Below, piece after piece: positions 7,902-15,915 of a stretch of 37,238 nucleotides of DNA. Source of the DNA: an uncultured Bacilli bacterium (GTDB lineage Bacteria; Bacillota_I; Bacilli_A; RF39; UBA660); NCBI GenBank assembly GCA_944331945.1, contig CALVJC010000068.1, forward strand, positions 1-37,238, given 5' to 3'. A program made the translations under genes and the position numbers. How positions within the stretch are numbered: position 1 is the stretch's first letter; every line of letters begins with the position of its first letter. The notes beneath the pieces were generated by a model. The model was not told the DNA's origin. It saw only the letters and a list, made by a program, of their open reading frames with translations, and made no database searches.

Positions 7902-8514
7902 AATGGGTTTTGGGGCATATGAATTATTATCGGTGGCACTTGTTTGTCTTCTGTTATCTTGCATTTTATTAATGACTATTTTGGGAAATATTGATACAGA
8001 AAAATTTCAAGTTTTCTGTTATAATGCTAGAATTATGGCATTAAATGCTGTCAATGTACAAAATAGTACGGATCAAAATACTGTATATCTTTATCAAATG
8101 ATTGATAATGGTTTAATTTCTCCCATTAAAAATCCTTTTTCAGGAGATGATTATTGCGATCCTTATGAATCTAAAGTTACTTTTCAAGGAGAAGAGCGAA
8201 CCGTTACCTTACAGTGTGGAAATTATTTAATTTCACAAGAAAATATCGGTGATAGTGTTTATAATATCTATAAAGTTGGAGAATGGAAGGAAGGATATAA
8301 TCAAAAGAATGCCGAGACTAAGACAGTATATAATGTTAAAATAGAAAATAAATATCTGTTATCGGATTTTTATGAGGAAGATTTGTTTTTGTCTTTACTA
8401 AATGATTCCTTAAACAGTTCCTTTGCTTCCCTTGAAAAATTAGAGGATGAGTATGATATTTCCTCGAAGGAAGTATATCGCAGTAAAGAATGGGTGAAAG
8501 AGATAGATTATTAA
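7882..8514 (+). CDS. Type IV pilin-like / pseudopilin protein
   Basis: The 210-residue protein begins KQKLNRMG then FGAYELLSVALV. This is a class III (prepilin peptidase) signal: a short basic leader ending in Gly9, Phe at +1, Glu at +5 (residue 14), then a hydrophobic helix to about residue 33. The remainder is a small extracellular domain with VYLYQMIDNGLISPIKNPFSG, like the N-terminal part of pilin globular domains, and two Cys (in DYCDP and LQCGN) that may form a disulphide. No prepilin peptidase, pilus ATPase or platform gene lies in the window, so partners must be elsewhere. The 20-base overlap with ezrA puts it in the cell-division transcript. No enzyme motif is seen. Confidence 0.75.
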   Translation: MKQKLNRMGFGAYELLSVALVCLLLSCILLMTILGNIDTEKFQVFCYNARIMALNAVNVQNSTDQNTVYLYQMIDNGLISPIKNPFSGDDYCDPYESKVTFQGEERTVTLQCGNYLISQENIGDSVYNIYKVGEWKEGYNQKNAETKTVYNVKIENKYLLSDFYEEDLFLSLLNDSLNSSFASLEKLEDEYDISSKEVYRSKEWVKEIDY

Positions 8515-8568
8515 GAAAATTTCGAATTATGTAAGATTATGTAAGTTCGGAATTTTCTTCTTTTTTTT
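8515..8568 (+). terminator. Terminator of the ezrA / pilin-like operon
   Basis: GAAAATTTCGAA (8515-8526) pairs with TTCGGAATTTTC (8546-8557), twelve pairs with one G-U wobble. TTCTTTTTTTT follows. It begins directly after the stop codon. Confidence 0.9.
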
Positions 8569-8576
8569 GTGAATTA

Positions 8577-8585
8577 TGATATAAT
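8577..8585 (+). promoter_or_regulatory. Extended -10 promoter for the two membrane genes at 8605
   Basis: TGATATAAT at 8577-8585 is a perfect extended -10. The preceding terminator T tract occupies the -35 region, so recognition would rest on the extended element. Confidence 0.6.
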
Positions 8586-8604
8586 GGAATAGAATGGTGG
8601 TGAT

Positions 8605-9465
8605 ATGATGGAACAAAATAAAAAAGAAAAGGACTGGTTTGATAGTCCCAATATTGTAACCTATGTGATCATTGGTTTGTTAATTATTCTTATTCTTGCT
8701 TCGCAATCTTTTGCAATTCAAAATCGATTAAGTTTTGGAGAGATTTTTCGTTCTATTATTAATCATAATGCGATTTATTTCATTACTTTAATTTATTTTG
8801 TTTTGTTGCGATTTAAGATAGGGAAAAAGTATTTTGATTATTTGAATGTTTTAATGGCTATTTTATATTTGCTTTTATCTTTTGCGTCCGTATTTACGAT
8901 TTTTCAATCTTTTGGACTAGCTTCTTTGCTTAATCTAGCTTTAACTGTTGTTCTTACTCTTTATTTTATTTATGCTTTTATTTGTAATACTGTGATTGGA
9001 AAAGAATTGAAAATTTCCAATACTCCTTTAAATGAAATCAAGAATCAACAATATTTTTCCATTATTTGTGTTCTTCTTGCTCTTATTTTGGTTGTTGATT
9101 TGATTGCTGCAACAGATTTTGAAGGGGTAGTTATTTCGTTATTAGAAGTGATGTATCAAGTTCTTTTCGCTCGTTATATCTATTTATATAAAGAGTATTC
9201 GGATACAAAAGCGAAGAGGAGAAAGGAAAGTTTAAAACAGGAAGAGGTTGTAGAAGAGAAAGAAGAGCCTGTTATGGAAAAAGAAGAAAAGACTAATGTA
9301 GAAGAAGCTCCAAAAGAAGAAAAAACGGAAAAAATAACAGAAGTTAAAATAGAAGTTGAAGAGACAAAAGTAGAAGAAGGAAAGCAAGAGGAAGAAAAAG
9401 AAGAACCGAAAAAGCCAAGAACGAGAAAAAAGAAAGAAGAAGATAAGGGAGATGAAGTGAAGTGA
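8605..9465 (+). CDS. Multi-pass membrane protein with a charged Lys/Glu-rich tail
   Basis: I do not recognise this 286-residue protein. After a short acidic/basic start it has about five or six membrane segments between residues 18 and 190. A highly charged C-terminal tail of about 85 residues follows, made almost only of Lys, Glu, Val, Pro and Thr and ending in a basic patch. The tail is probably disordered and cytoplasmic. GGTGGTGAT at 8594-8602 is close to ATG 8605, and ATG 8608 is an equally possible start. The last four bases (GTGA) overlap the next gene's start, so the two are co-translated. No transporter or enzyme signature is visible. Confidence 0.75.
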   Translation: MMEQNKKEKDWFDSPNIVTYVIIGLLIILILASQSFAIQNRLSFGEIFRSIINHNAIYFITLIYFVLLRFKIGKKYFDYLNVLMAILYLLLSFASVFTIFQSFGLASLLNLALTVVLTLYFIYAFICNTVIGKELKISNTPLNEIKNQQYFSIICVLLALILVVDLIAATDFEGVVISLLEVMYQVLFARYIYLYKEYSDTKAKRRKESLKQEEVVEEKEEPVMEKEEKTNVEEAPKEEKTEKITEVKIEVEETKVEEGKQEEEKEEPKKPRTRKKKEEDKGDEVK

Positions 9466-9806
9466 AAGATTTATTTGATGAAATTGATCAAGAACGAAAA
9501 GAACTTCCTCATTTAAAAAATATCCAAGATGAAGTCCAAAAACCACGTTATCATAACTTTTATCAGAAATTAGCTTTTTGGTTATTTGTTTTTCTCTTTG
9601 GGGTGGGAATTGTTTTAGGAAATTTATTTCCATCTTGTAGTGAAACTTCTAATCTTTTTTCTACCTGTACGAGAACAGAATATAATTTAACTCTTACTGT
9701 GATTAGTTGGTTAATTAGTTTTGTCTTTTGTAGTATGATTTATGCAGTTGGAGAGATTATTAGTTTATTAACCTCTATTAATGAAACATTGAAAAAAAGA
9801 AAATAA
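9462..9806 (+). CDS. Small two-helix membrane protein coupled to its upstream neighbour
   Basis: This is a 114-residue protein from GTG 9462, in a GTGA overlap with the upstream stop. GGGAG lies about ten bases before it. A hydrophilic start (KDLFDEIDQERKELPHLKN) leads to two membrane helices (about residues 36-55 and 76-100) joined by a short outer loop with two Cys (PSCSETSNLFSTCTR) that could form a disulphide. A short Lys tail follows. Unknown function. Strict coupling suggests it forms a complex with the multi-pass protein before it. Confidence 0.75.
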   Translation: MKDLFDEIDQERKELPHLKNIQDEVQKPRYHNFYQKLAFWLFVFLFGVGIVLGNLFPSCSETSNLFSTCTRTEYNLTLTVISWLISFVFCSMIYAVGEIISLLTSINETLKKRK

Positions 9807-9818
9807 TTCTTTTATGAG

Positions 9819-9839
9819 ACACCTCTAAGGTGTTTTTTT
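9819..9839 (+). terminator. Terminator after the two membrane genes
   Basis: ACACCT (9819-9824) pairs with AGGTGT (9828-9833) over a three-base loop, with a run of T after it. Confidence 0.85.
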
Positions 9840-9886
9840 GTGTTTATTTTAGGGGAATAAGTATATACTAATAGCGGTGATATTAT

Positions 9887-10486
9887 ATGGCAAAAAGAGT
9901 GTATCATTTTATTCTCGTTTTCATCATGTTACTAGCAACAGGCTTTTTTTGTATTCGAGACTTACAACTAGAGAATTATATGCGTCTTTTTTCTTATCTT
10001 TTTTTGTTACCACTTCTTTTTTTACCTAAAATTTCGGAAAAAATATTTTCTTTTTCTTTTGATCGTCGTTTAAAAGTTTTGTATTTTACTTTTGTCTTCT
10101 TGGCTTATTTTTTAGGGGGACTTGCAAGTTTTTATGTGCGTTTTCATTGGTATAATACTTTTGTGCATTTTCTTTTTGGTTTTCTGGGGAGCTTTTTTGC
10201 GATTGCTTTGATGAAACAGTTTTTTCCTGCTGACAAAAAATTCTTTTATTTTCTTTTTTCTCTTGCTTTTATTTGTTTGTTAGCGGTTTTTTGGGAAGTT
10301 TTTGAGTATCTTGTCGATTTCTTTCAAGGGACTAGTATGCAACATGTATTTGAAACGGGGATTCATGATACTATGATTGACTTTTTGGTGGCTTTAGGAG
10401 GAAATATTCTCTTTTCGTTCTTTTTCTTTTTTTCTTCTTCGTTTTATCATTTTGCAACTACAACTAGATTTTTGTACAAAAAGTGA
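9887..10486 (+). CDS. DUF2238 (YjdF-like) multi-pass membrane protein
   Basis: The 199-residue protein has about six membrane segments with very Phe-rich helices. Polar residues kept inside the membrane give the DUF2238 pattern: FHWYNTFVHFLFGFLGS, then WEVFEYLVDFFQGTSMQ, then DTMIDFLVALGG. Members of this family, such as YjdF, are of unknown function. The conserved His, Glu and Asp positions in helices suggest a metal site or an active site within the membrane, but that is inference. The start at ATG 9887 has GCGGTGAT upstream. It stands alone between a terminator and the next gene. Confidence 0.8.
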   Translation: MAKRVYHFILVFIMLLATGFFCIRDLQLENYMRLFSYLFLLPLLFLPKISEKIFSFSFDRRLKVLYFTFVFLAYFLGGLASFYVRFHWYNTFVHFLFGFLGSFFAIALMKQFFPADKKFFYFLFSLAFICLLAVFWEVFEYLVDFFQGTSMQHVFETGIHDTMIDFLVALGGNILFSFFFFFSSSFYHFATTTRFLYKK

Positions 10487-10522
10487 TAAACTATTATTAG
10501 AGATAGAAAGAAGTTGAAGTAG

Positions 10523-11158
10523 ATGGTTTCAGAAGGATTATTAGAGGATGATGGCTCTTTTTTTGAAAGGGATTTTATGGCTTATTTTGAAGAATGTTCT
10601 TTGACGGAGATTATGGCTATTTCCGATTTTTCTTTGCGGAGGAAAGGGCTTTCTTTTTATCAGGAATTTCTTAATACTTTTCCTAAAAATTACCTTACTG
10701 CTCCTTTTTTAGCTTCCGGAAGGTCTATTCATGATATCTTAGAGTCGTGTCAGGAATTTCAGGATAAGAATGGGGATTTTGTAGCTTTTTATCCGGGGAT
10801 TAAAGAAGTAAAGGCGAAGAGTAGACGTCTTTGTCAAATTAGTGGAGGGATTATTTCGCTTGGTTCTTCTTATTATACGTATCGTCCTTTTTTTGAAAAT
10901 CTTCATACGGGGAAAAAATATATTTTAAAGAATACGATTCATGCGGAACTTAGTTACTATGATTTCTTTCCAAAGAATATTCAAGAATTTGAAACATTAG
11001 CTTTCTATTTAGAAAATCCTTCTTTTGCTCCTGATGATGGGATTGATTATTATTTCTTAGGACAACAGATAGGGGAGACGTTACCTTTACTGGAAGTGAA
11101 ATCAAATCATGAAAAGCAGAAGATTCGCAGAAAGTTAAGACAAATGAAAAAGAAATAG
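10523..11158 (+). CDS. Hypothetical protein
   Basis: I do not recognise this 211-residue soluble protein. It is mixed in composition, rich in aromatic residues (for example SSYYTYRPFFENLHTGKKY), and ends in a strongly basic tail (EKQKIRRKLRQMKKK). The C-terminal basic segment could bind nucleic acid or membrane. Two starts are possible. ATG 10523 has a weak site. ATG 10577 (residue 19) has GAAAGGG about five bases upstream and may be the true one. A symmetrical hairpin overlaps its stop codon. No signal peptide or membrane helix is present. Confidence 0.65.
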   Translation: MVSEGLLEDDGSFFERDFMAYFEECSLTEIMAISDFSLRRKGLSFYQEFLNTFPKNYLTAPFLASGRSIHDILESCQEFQDKNGDFVAFYPGIKEVKAKSRRLCQISGGIISLGSSYYTYRPFFENLHTGKKYILKNTIHAELSYYDFFPKNIQEFETLAFYLENPSFAPDDGIDYYFLGQQIGETLPLLEVKSNHEKQKIRRKLRQMKKK

Positions 11159-11178
11159 GGTTCGCTCTATTTCTTTTT
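11147..11178. terminator. Bidirectional terminator between convergent genes
   Basis: AAAAAGAAATAG (11147-11158) pairs perfectly with CTATTTCTTTTT (11167-11178) over an eight-base loop. The run of T is part of the stem, so the hairpin works in both directions. The stop codons of the plus-strand hypothetical gene and of the minus-strand 36-codon gene both lie within it. Confidence 0.8.
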
Positions 11179-11277
11179 GCGATAGGCAAGGATTAGAAAA
11201 AAGAGAAAGAGGAGGAGTAAGGGTCCTAGAGTTGGGAGATAGAAGGAAGTAAGTTCTTCTAAGATTGTTGTTATCAT
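11167..11277 (-). CDS. 36-residue single-pass membrane peptide coupled to the ABC permease
   Basis: This is a short open frame directly after the permease. Its ATG (11277) overlaps the permease stop TGA in an ATGA junction, and it ends with TAG inside the bidirectional terminator. The peptide has a short polar, acidic start (MITTILEELTSFY), a Pro/Gly break (LPTLGP), one hydrophobic helix of about 14 residues (LLLLFLFFLILA), and a basic end (YRKKK). That charge pattern places the C-terminus in the cytoplasm. A partial AGAGAA site precedes it. Small membrane peptides often modulate transporters or sensor kinases, so a role with the Bce-type module is plausible but inferred. It fills the whole gap to the terminator. 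Confidence 0.55.
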   Translation of the reverse strand: MITTILEELTSFYLPTLGPLLLLFLFFLILAYRKKK

Positions 11278-13328
11278 CGTTTCTCTTTTATAATATTTTT
11301 ACTGCAGAAGTAGGTGATCAAGAAGTATCCTCCATAAATAAAGATTAAGAAGATTGCTGTCATGGTGACAGAAGCCATAAGTTGTTCTTTTCCAAAAGTT
11401 TCTAGGACTTTTTGACAGAACATGATACCAAAGATGGAATGAACGATAGCAAGGGAAAGGGGAAGTAAGAAGAAGATGGCGATTTGTTTAAAGAGGGCTC
11501 CATTGATTTGTTTTTCATCGGCTCCAATTTTGCGAAGGATAGAAAAACGTTCGACATTATCGGTGCTTTCCGATAATTCTTTTAAAGCGAGTATGGCAGC
11601 GGATGATATTAGGAAGATAATTCCTATATATAGTCCAATAAAGGTAACGACAGCTCCTAAACCAACACTTGCTTCATAAATAGCTAGTTTTGAATTGGCA
11701 CTTAACAAGATATTGGTATTTCCTTCTTGGGTTTGAAGAAGACTTTCTATTTTCTCTTTTTCTTCTTGTGTATTGGCCTTATAGTTTGCTAGTAGAATTT
11801 CACTTTCTATCATGGAATCGTTTACCGCGTCATCATTTACAATAATAATACCTGTATTAATATGACTATTGGACATATCCACGAATCCTTCTTCACAGTG
11901 ATCATATTTGGGATAATAGGTTTTTCCGTTTAGGGTAATGGGATTATTTTGCTCTAAAGCACGGTTTCTTACTTCTACCATACTATCAAAGTCAGCGACA
12001 ACCATGTATTCACCTTCATTCAAATCATAAGTCTTATTTCCATAGAGTCTAGCTACTTTATTATAATCACTTTCACTCATGATGATTTCTCTTGAAGTAT
12101 AGTCTAAAGCGGTATAGGTATCTTTGACTTCTTCATAAATATTACCTAGTGATTTACTTATAGTTACTTCGTCATCTGTGTAATAATAAACAAGTGTTTC
12201 ATCTTTTAAATACTTTTCAGGGTCAAAGTTAATTTTCTTTAAGCTTTCTTCAATGCTCTGATAAGAGTCTTGTCGTAGTTCCTCGCTAAAACCGTAGTCA
12301 TCTCTTTCTTGTTCGGTTAAATTCCTCAATTTGGTAAACTCGATATCGACTTTGGCTAGTTCGGTTAAATTGGCTGACATGGCATTTTTCATGGATAAGC
12401 AACTAGAAAAAACACAAATGGTGACGAAGAGCATTAAGCAGATCATGCCCATGGAAACGACAGTCGTATTTACTTTGCTACTAATTTGGCGAAAGGTAAA
12501 GCAGTTTAATCCTTTGTAATAAACTTTTTTTAAGGAATGGAATACTTTTAATAATAGTCCTGAGATCGAGAAGAAAAATAAGAAGGTGGCTAGGATTCCA
12601 ATTAAAATAATTTGATAAATTTCAGCGGTGCTTTGAATGGTATCATAACCAAAAGATACTTTATAGTAGGCATAGATTAAAAGGACTAGCGATAGGATAA
12701 AGATAATAATACAAAGAATTGGATTTTTCATCTTTACTTTTTCAGTCTTTTTATTGGCATTAATGAGATTAATGAGTTTACAGCGACTTACTTGAACGGT
12801 GTTAAAAATCATAACTAGTAAATAGATGATACCAAAGTAGAAGCCAGTTTTTATTAAAGCTGATTGAGAGAAGACAAAGGTGAATTCACTCATGTTGGCT
12901 TCAAAGAGGTTGGCTACTAAAATACTCATAAATTGAGAGATTAAAATACCAGCTCCTATACCAACGATAAAAGATATGATTCCGATAAAGAGTGTTTCTA
13001 GAAATAAGATCATTGAGATTTTTCTTTTACTCATACCGAGGGTTAGATAGATGCCGAATTCTTTCTTCCTTCGTTTCATGAGAAAACGACTGGCATAGAT
13101 GATTAAGAAGCCTAGGATAAAAGAAACCATAATACTAACACCAGAGAGCATACTATTTAAAAGATCAATTAAATCTCTTGTTCCTTGGCTTACTTCTAAC
13201 ATTACTGTTTGACTATCAATGGCATTAAATACATAGAAGATGGCCACACCTAGAATGAGTGTAAAAAAGTAGATGGCATAGTCTTTTACACTCTTTTTTA
13301 AGTTCTTTAAGGATAGTTTAAAGAGCAT
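11274..13328 (-). CDS. Bce-type ABC transporter permease (FtsX family)
   Basis: The 684-residue protein has the BceB layout: two FtsX-type membrane blocks, about ten helices in total, with one very large outer domain between helices 7 and 8 (about residues 315-545). The segment ALKELSESTDNVERFSILRKIGADEKQI near the end is the FtsX-type coupling region. BceB-like permeases detect or extract cell-wall-active peptides such as bacitracin from their lipid targets and pass the signal to a partner kinase through the large outer domain. The gene overlaps the ATPase stop by 11 bases and the small peptide gene by 4. The ligand cannot be told from sequence. Confidence 0.93.
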   Translation of the reverse strand: MLFKLSLKNLKKSVKDYAIYFFTLILGVAIFYVFNAIDSQTVMLEVSQGTRDLIDLLNSMLSGVSIMVSFILGFLIIYASRFLMKRRKKEFGIYLTLGMSKRKISMILFLETLFIGIISFIVGIGAGILISQFMSILVANLFEANMSEFTFVFSQSALIKTGFYFGIIYLLVMIFNTVQVSRCKLINLINANKKTEKVKMKNPILCIIIFILSLVLLIYAYYKVSFGYDTIQSTAEIYQIILIGILATFLFFFSISGLLLKVFHSLKKVYYKGLNCFTFRQISSKVNTTVVSMGMICLMLFVTICVFSSCLSMKNAMSANLTELAKVDIEFTKLRNLTEQERDDYGFSEELRQDSYQSIEESLKKINFDPEKYLKDETLVYYYTDDEVTISKSLGNIYEEVKDTYTALDYTSREIIMSESDYNKVARLYGNKTYDLNEGEYMVVADFDSMVEVRNRALEQNNPITLNGKTYYPKYDHCEEGFVDMSNSHINTGIIIVNDDAVNDSMIESEILLANYKANTQEEKEKIESLLQTQEGNTNILLSANSKLAIYEASVGLGAVVTFIGLYIGIIFLISSAAILALKELSESTDNVERFSILRKIGADEKQINGALFKQIAIFFLLPLSLAIVHSIFGIMFCQKVLETFGKEQLMASVTMTAIFLIFIYGGYFLITYFCSKNIIKEKR

Positions 13329-14085
13329 CGGAGTAGTCGCCTCCTAGAAGAGTTACGACGTCGATAATTTTATCAAAAAATTCTTTTCGTGAATCATTTC
13401 CGCGATTTAATTCATGAAAGATTTTACCATCTTTGATAAAAATGACACGGGTGGCATAACTAGCGGTAAAAGCATCATGGGTGACCATTAAAATAGTCGC
13501 TTTTAAACTTTGATTAAGGTATTGAAAGCGTTCTAGGAGCATTTTAGAAGATTTTGAATCCAAAGCTCCTGTTGGTTCATCTGCTAATACTAGTTTTGGA
13601 TTGGTAATAATGGCTCTAGCACTCGCTACTCTTTGTTTTTGCCCTCCACTCATTTGGTAGGGATACTTCTTTAAAACCTCAGTAATATCTAGTTCTTTGG
13701 CTACTTTTTTAATACGTTCATGCATTTCTTTATAGCCAACGTTTTGAATGGATAACGCTAAAGCAATATTTTCATAAGCGGTTAGCGTGTCTAGAAGATT
13801 AAAATCTTGAAAGATAAAGCCAAGATCTTCTCGACGAAAACGATTTAAGTCATTTCCTTTTAATTTGGTAATATCTTTATTATCCACAAAGATATGGCCA
13901 GAAGTGACACGATCAATGGTGGAAATACAATTTAGTAACGTTGTTTTTCCAGAGCCCGAAGCTCCCATGATCGCTACAAATTCTCCTTCTTTGACGGAAA
14001 AAGAAATGTCATCGATGGCTTTTGTTAGATTGGATTTGTTTCCATAATATTTTTCGATATGTTCAATTGTCAAAATATTTTCCAT
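13318..14085 (-). CDS. Bce-type ABC transporter ATPase
   Basis: The 255-residue nucleotide-binding subunit has Walker A GASGSGKT, Q-loop FIFQDFN, signature MSGGQKQR, Walker B LVLADEPTG with D-loop ALDSKS, and switch His VTHD. It belongs to the MacB/BceA/LolD group and pairs with the FtsX-type permease. The frame extends upstream to 14109, but AAAGGAGG (14101-14092 region, minus strand) positions ATG 14085. That leader is very short from the predicted start near 14101. The operator and promoter lie between it and the sensor kinase gene. Confidence 0.95.
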   Translation of the reverse strand: MENILTIEHIEKYYGNKSNLTKAIDDISFSVKEGEFVAIMGASGSGKTTLLNCISTIDRVTSGHIFVDNKDITKLKGNDLNRFRREDLGFIFQDFNLLDTLTAYENIALALSIQNVGYKEMHERIKKVAKELDITEVLKKYPYQMSGGQKQRVASARAIITNPKLVLADEPTGALDSKSSKMLLERFQYLNQSLKATILMVTHDAFTASYATRVIFIKDGKIFHELNRGNDSRKEFFDKIIDVVTLLGGDYSDAL

Positions 14086-14107
14086 ATTTTTTCCTCCTTT
14101 TGTTAAC

Positions 14108-14136
14108 ATTGTAAGGGAATCTCGTTCCTTTTTACC
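14108..14136 (-). promoter_or_regulatory. Promoter of the ABC transporter genes
   Basis: On the minus strand TACAAT lies at 14113-14108. The hexamer 17 bases upstream (GGTAAA, 14136-14131) is a poor -35, as expected for an activator-dependent promoter. The operator at 14158-14171 is centred roughly 60 bases before the predicted start. Confidence 0.55.
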
Positions 14137-14157
14137 ATCGATTTGGCTTACAAAAGC

Positions 14158-14171
14158 TTACATTTTTGTAA
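14158..14171. promoter_or_regulatory. BceR-type response-regulator operator
   Basis: TTACATTTTTGTAA is an inverted repeat TTACA-N4-TGTAA. It matches the known BceR-family consensus TNACA-N4-TGTAA exactly. It is embedded in a longer palindrome (14153-14176, AAAGCTTAC and GTAAGCTTT) that also covers the sensor kinase stop and could terminate the regulator transcript. The neighbouring response regulator is the obvious ligand, and the target is the transporter promoter. Confidence 0.8.
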
Positions 14172-14174
14172 GCT

Positions 14175-15194
14175 TTATTTTACAACATCATAAAAGTTGT
14201 TTTTTGTAAAAGTAATGACTACTTCTGTAAATTCGTTTTGTCTTGACGTTATGCTGATCTTGTGTCCCAATTTTTTACACAAATTTTGACAAATATAAAG
14301 TCCCATTCCAGTGGAAACACTACTATTTCTACCATTATAACCAGTAAAAGACTTGTCAAAGACTCTTGACAAGTCCGAAGCTTTGATGCCAATGCCATTG
14401 TCTTTTATTTTTAGGAGAATTTTATTATCTTGATGACTTTCTGTTATGGTGATTTTGGCATTTTCTTCTTTGGCATATTTGATACTATTGTTAATAATTT
14501 GATTTAAAATGAATTCTAACCATTTGCTGTCGGTTAAGACGTTACTTTCGATATTTTTTCTTTCGATGCTTATTTTTTTGTAAAGTAAAATATCTTTATT
14601 TTTTAATATTACTTGATTGATTACTTTTTTTAAAGAAGTTTCTTTGATTAAATAGTCTTTTTCGGAATTTTCAGAGCGGACATAATAGAGGATTTGATCA
14701 AGGTCATTTTCTAGGCGTTTGATTTGTTCCATGATTTTTGGTTGTTGTAAGGCTTGATTATTGTGGATGGTTAAGACTAGGCTCGAAAGAGGAATCTTTA
14801 CTTCATGAATCCATAATTCTAAGTAATCTTTAAAGTCTTTCATTGATCCTTTTACTTGATTCATATTTTCTATCATCGATTTATTCGCTTCATATAAAGC
14901 TTCATAGGTGATTTTTCCTTCTAGAAAGGAAGGAGAGGTTAGGACTTCGGTAATAAAATATTTTTGATCCAGTTCTTCGAGTTTGGTGGTTAAATCATGG
15001 TAAAATTTGTTTTTTCTTATATAGTCAAAGAAGAAGAAAAATAAGAAAAAGAGAATTAAGAGAATTAGGATCATAAAGAGGAAGGCCCTATTGGCATGAT
15101 AGAAGGCATTTAAGAAAAGAATAATGCAAAGGGTTAAGAGGGCATAGCCTACAACGAAAAAGAGATTGTCTTTGAGATAGTTTTTTAATTTCAT
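14175..15194 (-). CDS. Bce-type intramembrane-sensing histidine kinase
   Basis: The 339 residues hold two close N-terminal membrane helices (about 10-30 and 36-57) with almost no outer loop, so it cannot bind a ligand outside by itself. The H-box WIHEVKIPLSSL has the phospho-accepting His at about residue 130. N box (NQIINNSIKY), G1 (DNGIGIKASDL), F box region and G2 (GMGLYICQNL) of the HATPase domain are intact. BceS-like kinases read the activity of the partner ABC transporter. The start ATG overlaps the regulator stop by four bases (ATGA). Confidence 0.94.
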   Translation of the reverse strand: MKLKNYLKDNLFFVVGYALLTLCIILFLNAFYHANRAFLFMILILLILFFLFFFFFDYIRKNKFYHDLTTKLEELDQKYFITEVLTSPSFLEGKITYEALYEANKSMIENMNQVKGSMKDFKDYLELWIHEVKIPLSSLVLTIHNNQALQQPKIMEQIKRLENDLDQILYYVRSENSEKDYLIKETSLKKVINQVILKNKDILLYKKISIERKNIESNVLTDSKWLEFILNQIINNSIKYAKEENAKITITESHQDNKILLKIKDNGIGIKASDLSRVFDKSFTGYNGRNSSVSTGMGLYICQNLCKKLGHKISITSRQNEFTEVVITFTKNNFYDVVK

Positions 15195-15853
15195 AGAATA
15201 ATATAACCTTGTCCTTTCCTTGTTTCAATCATGTTTTGGTAACCAATGGATTCTAATTTGTTGCGGAGTCTACTAATATTTACAGTTAGAGTATTATCAT
15301 CAATAAATTCATCGCTTGTCCAAAGATAAGTCATAATTTTTTCTCTTGAGACAATTTTTCCTTGGTTTTGAAGAAGCAGTTTTAAGATTAACATTTCATT
15401 TTTGCTAAGGTAGATCGTTTCATTTGTCGTTTCGATGATTCCTCGATCGGGAGTAATTTTTAGTTCTTTATAGAAAAAAGTATCGGTATTTGGGGTTAGA
15501 CGTTTTAAAATGGCTTCGATATGTAGAAGTAGGATAGTGGGATTATATGGTTTTGTAATATAGTCATCCGCTCCATAACTCATGGATAGCACCTCATCGC
15601 TTTCACTATTACGAGAAGTGACCATGATGACAGGAGTGTTTTTTTCTTTTCGTAATTCTTTTAAAAGGAATTCTCCATTGGTACCAGGTAAGTTGATGTC
15701 TAGGAGAATTAAATCAGGCTCTATTTCTTTTATTTTGTTGACAATATGTTCAAAACTTTCTAATAGGAAAGCTTGATAACCGGCATTTTCTAGTAAAATT
15801 TGTAATTCTTTTCGTAATTCTTTGTCATCTTCAATGATTAATATTTTTTTCAT
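15191..15853 (-). CDS. OmpR-family response regulator of the Bce-type module
   Basis: The 220 residues comprise a receiver domain (IIEDD acidic pair at the start, phosphorylated Asp about 52 in LLDINLPG, conserved Thr/Ser in VTSRN and Lys in ITKPYNP) and a winged-helix DNA-binding domain (about 125-220, with VSREKIMTYLW and TVNISRLRNKL). The frame opens at 15886, but GGAGG directly before ATG 15853 decides the start. It is cotranscribed with the kinase. The operator matching its family consensus lies before the transporter genes. Confidence 0.95.
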   Translation of the reverse strand: MKKILIIEDDKELRKELQILLENAGYQAFLLESFEHIVNKIKEIEPDLILLDINLPGTNGEFLLKELRKEKNTPVIMVTSRNSESDEVLSMSYGADDYITKPYNPTILLLHIEAILKRLTPNTDTFFYKELKITPDRGIIETTNETIYLSKNEMLILKLLLQNQGKIVSREKIMTYLWTSDEFIDDNTLTVNISRLRNKLESIGYQNMIETRKGQGYIIL

Positions 15854-15872
15854 AATGTCCTCCTTTTGGTCT

Positions 15873-15881
15873 ATTATAACA
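15873..15881 (-). promoter_or_regulatory. Extended -10 promoter of the regulator/kinase genes
   Basis: On the minus strand TGT precedes TATAAT (15878-15873). No good -35 is seen. The start would fall within about ten bases of the ribosome site, so the leader is short. Confidence 0.5.
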
Positions 15882-15883
15882 CA

Positions 15884-15915
15884 CAAAGAAAAAAGAGGAG
15901 TTTTCTTTATCCTCT
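15884..15915 (-). terminator. Terminator of the hypothetical gene at 15907-16470
   Basis: On the minus strand AGAGGA (15915-15910) pairs with TCCTCT (15899-15894) over a ten-base loop that contains the stop codon. TTTTTTCTTT follows. Confidence 0.7.

Noticed and set aside
9232..9633. Long minus-strand open frame rich in Phe
   Set aside because: It is the reverse of the Lys/Glu-rich tail coding region (GAA/AAG runs read as TTC/CTT) and has no ribosome site.
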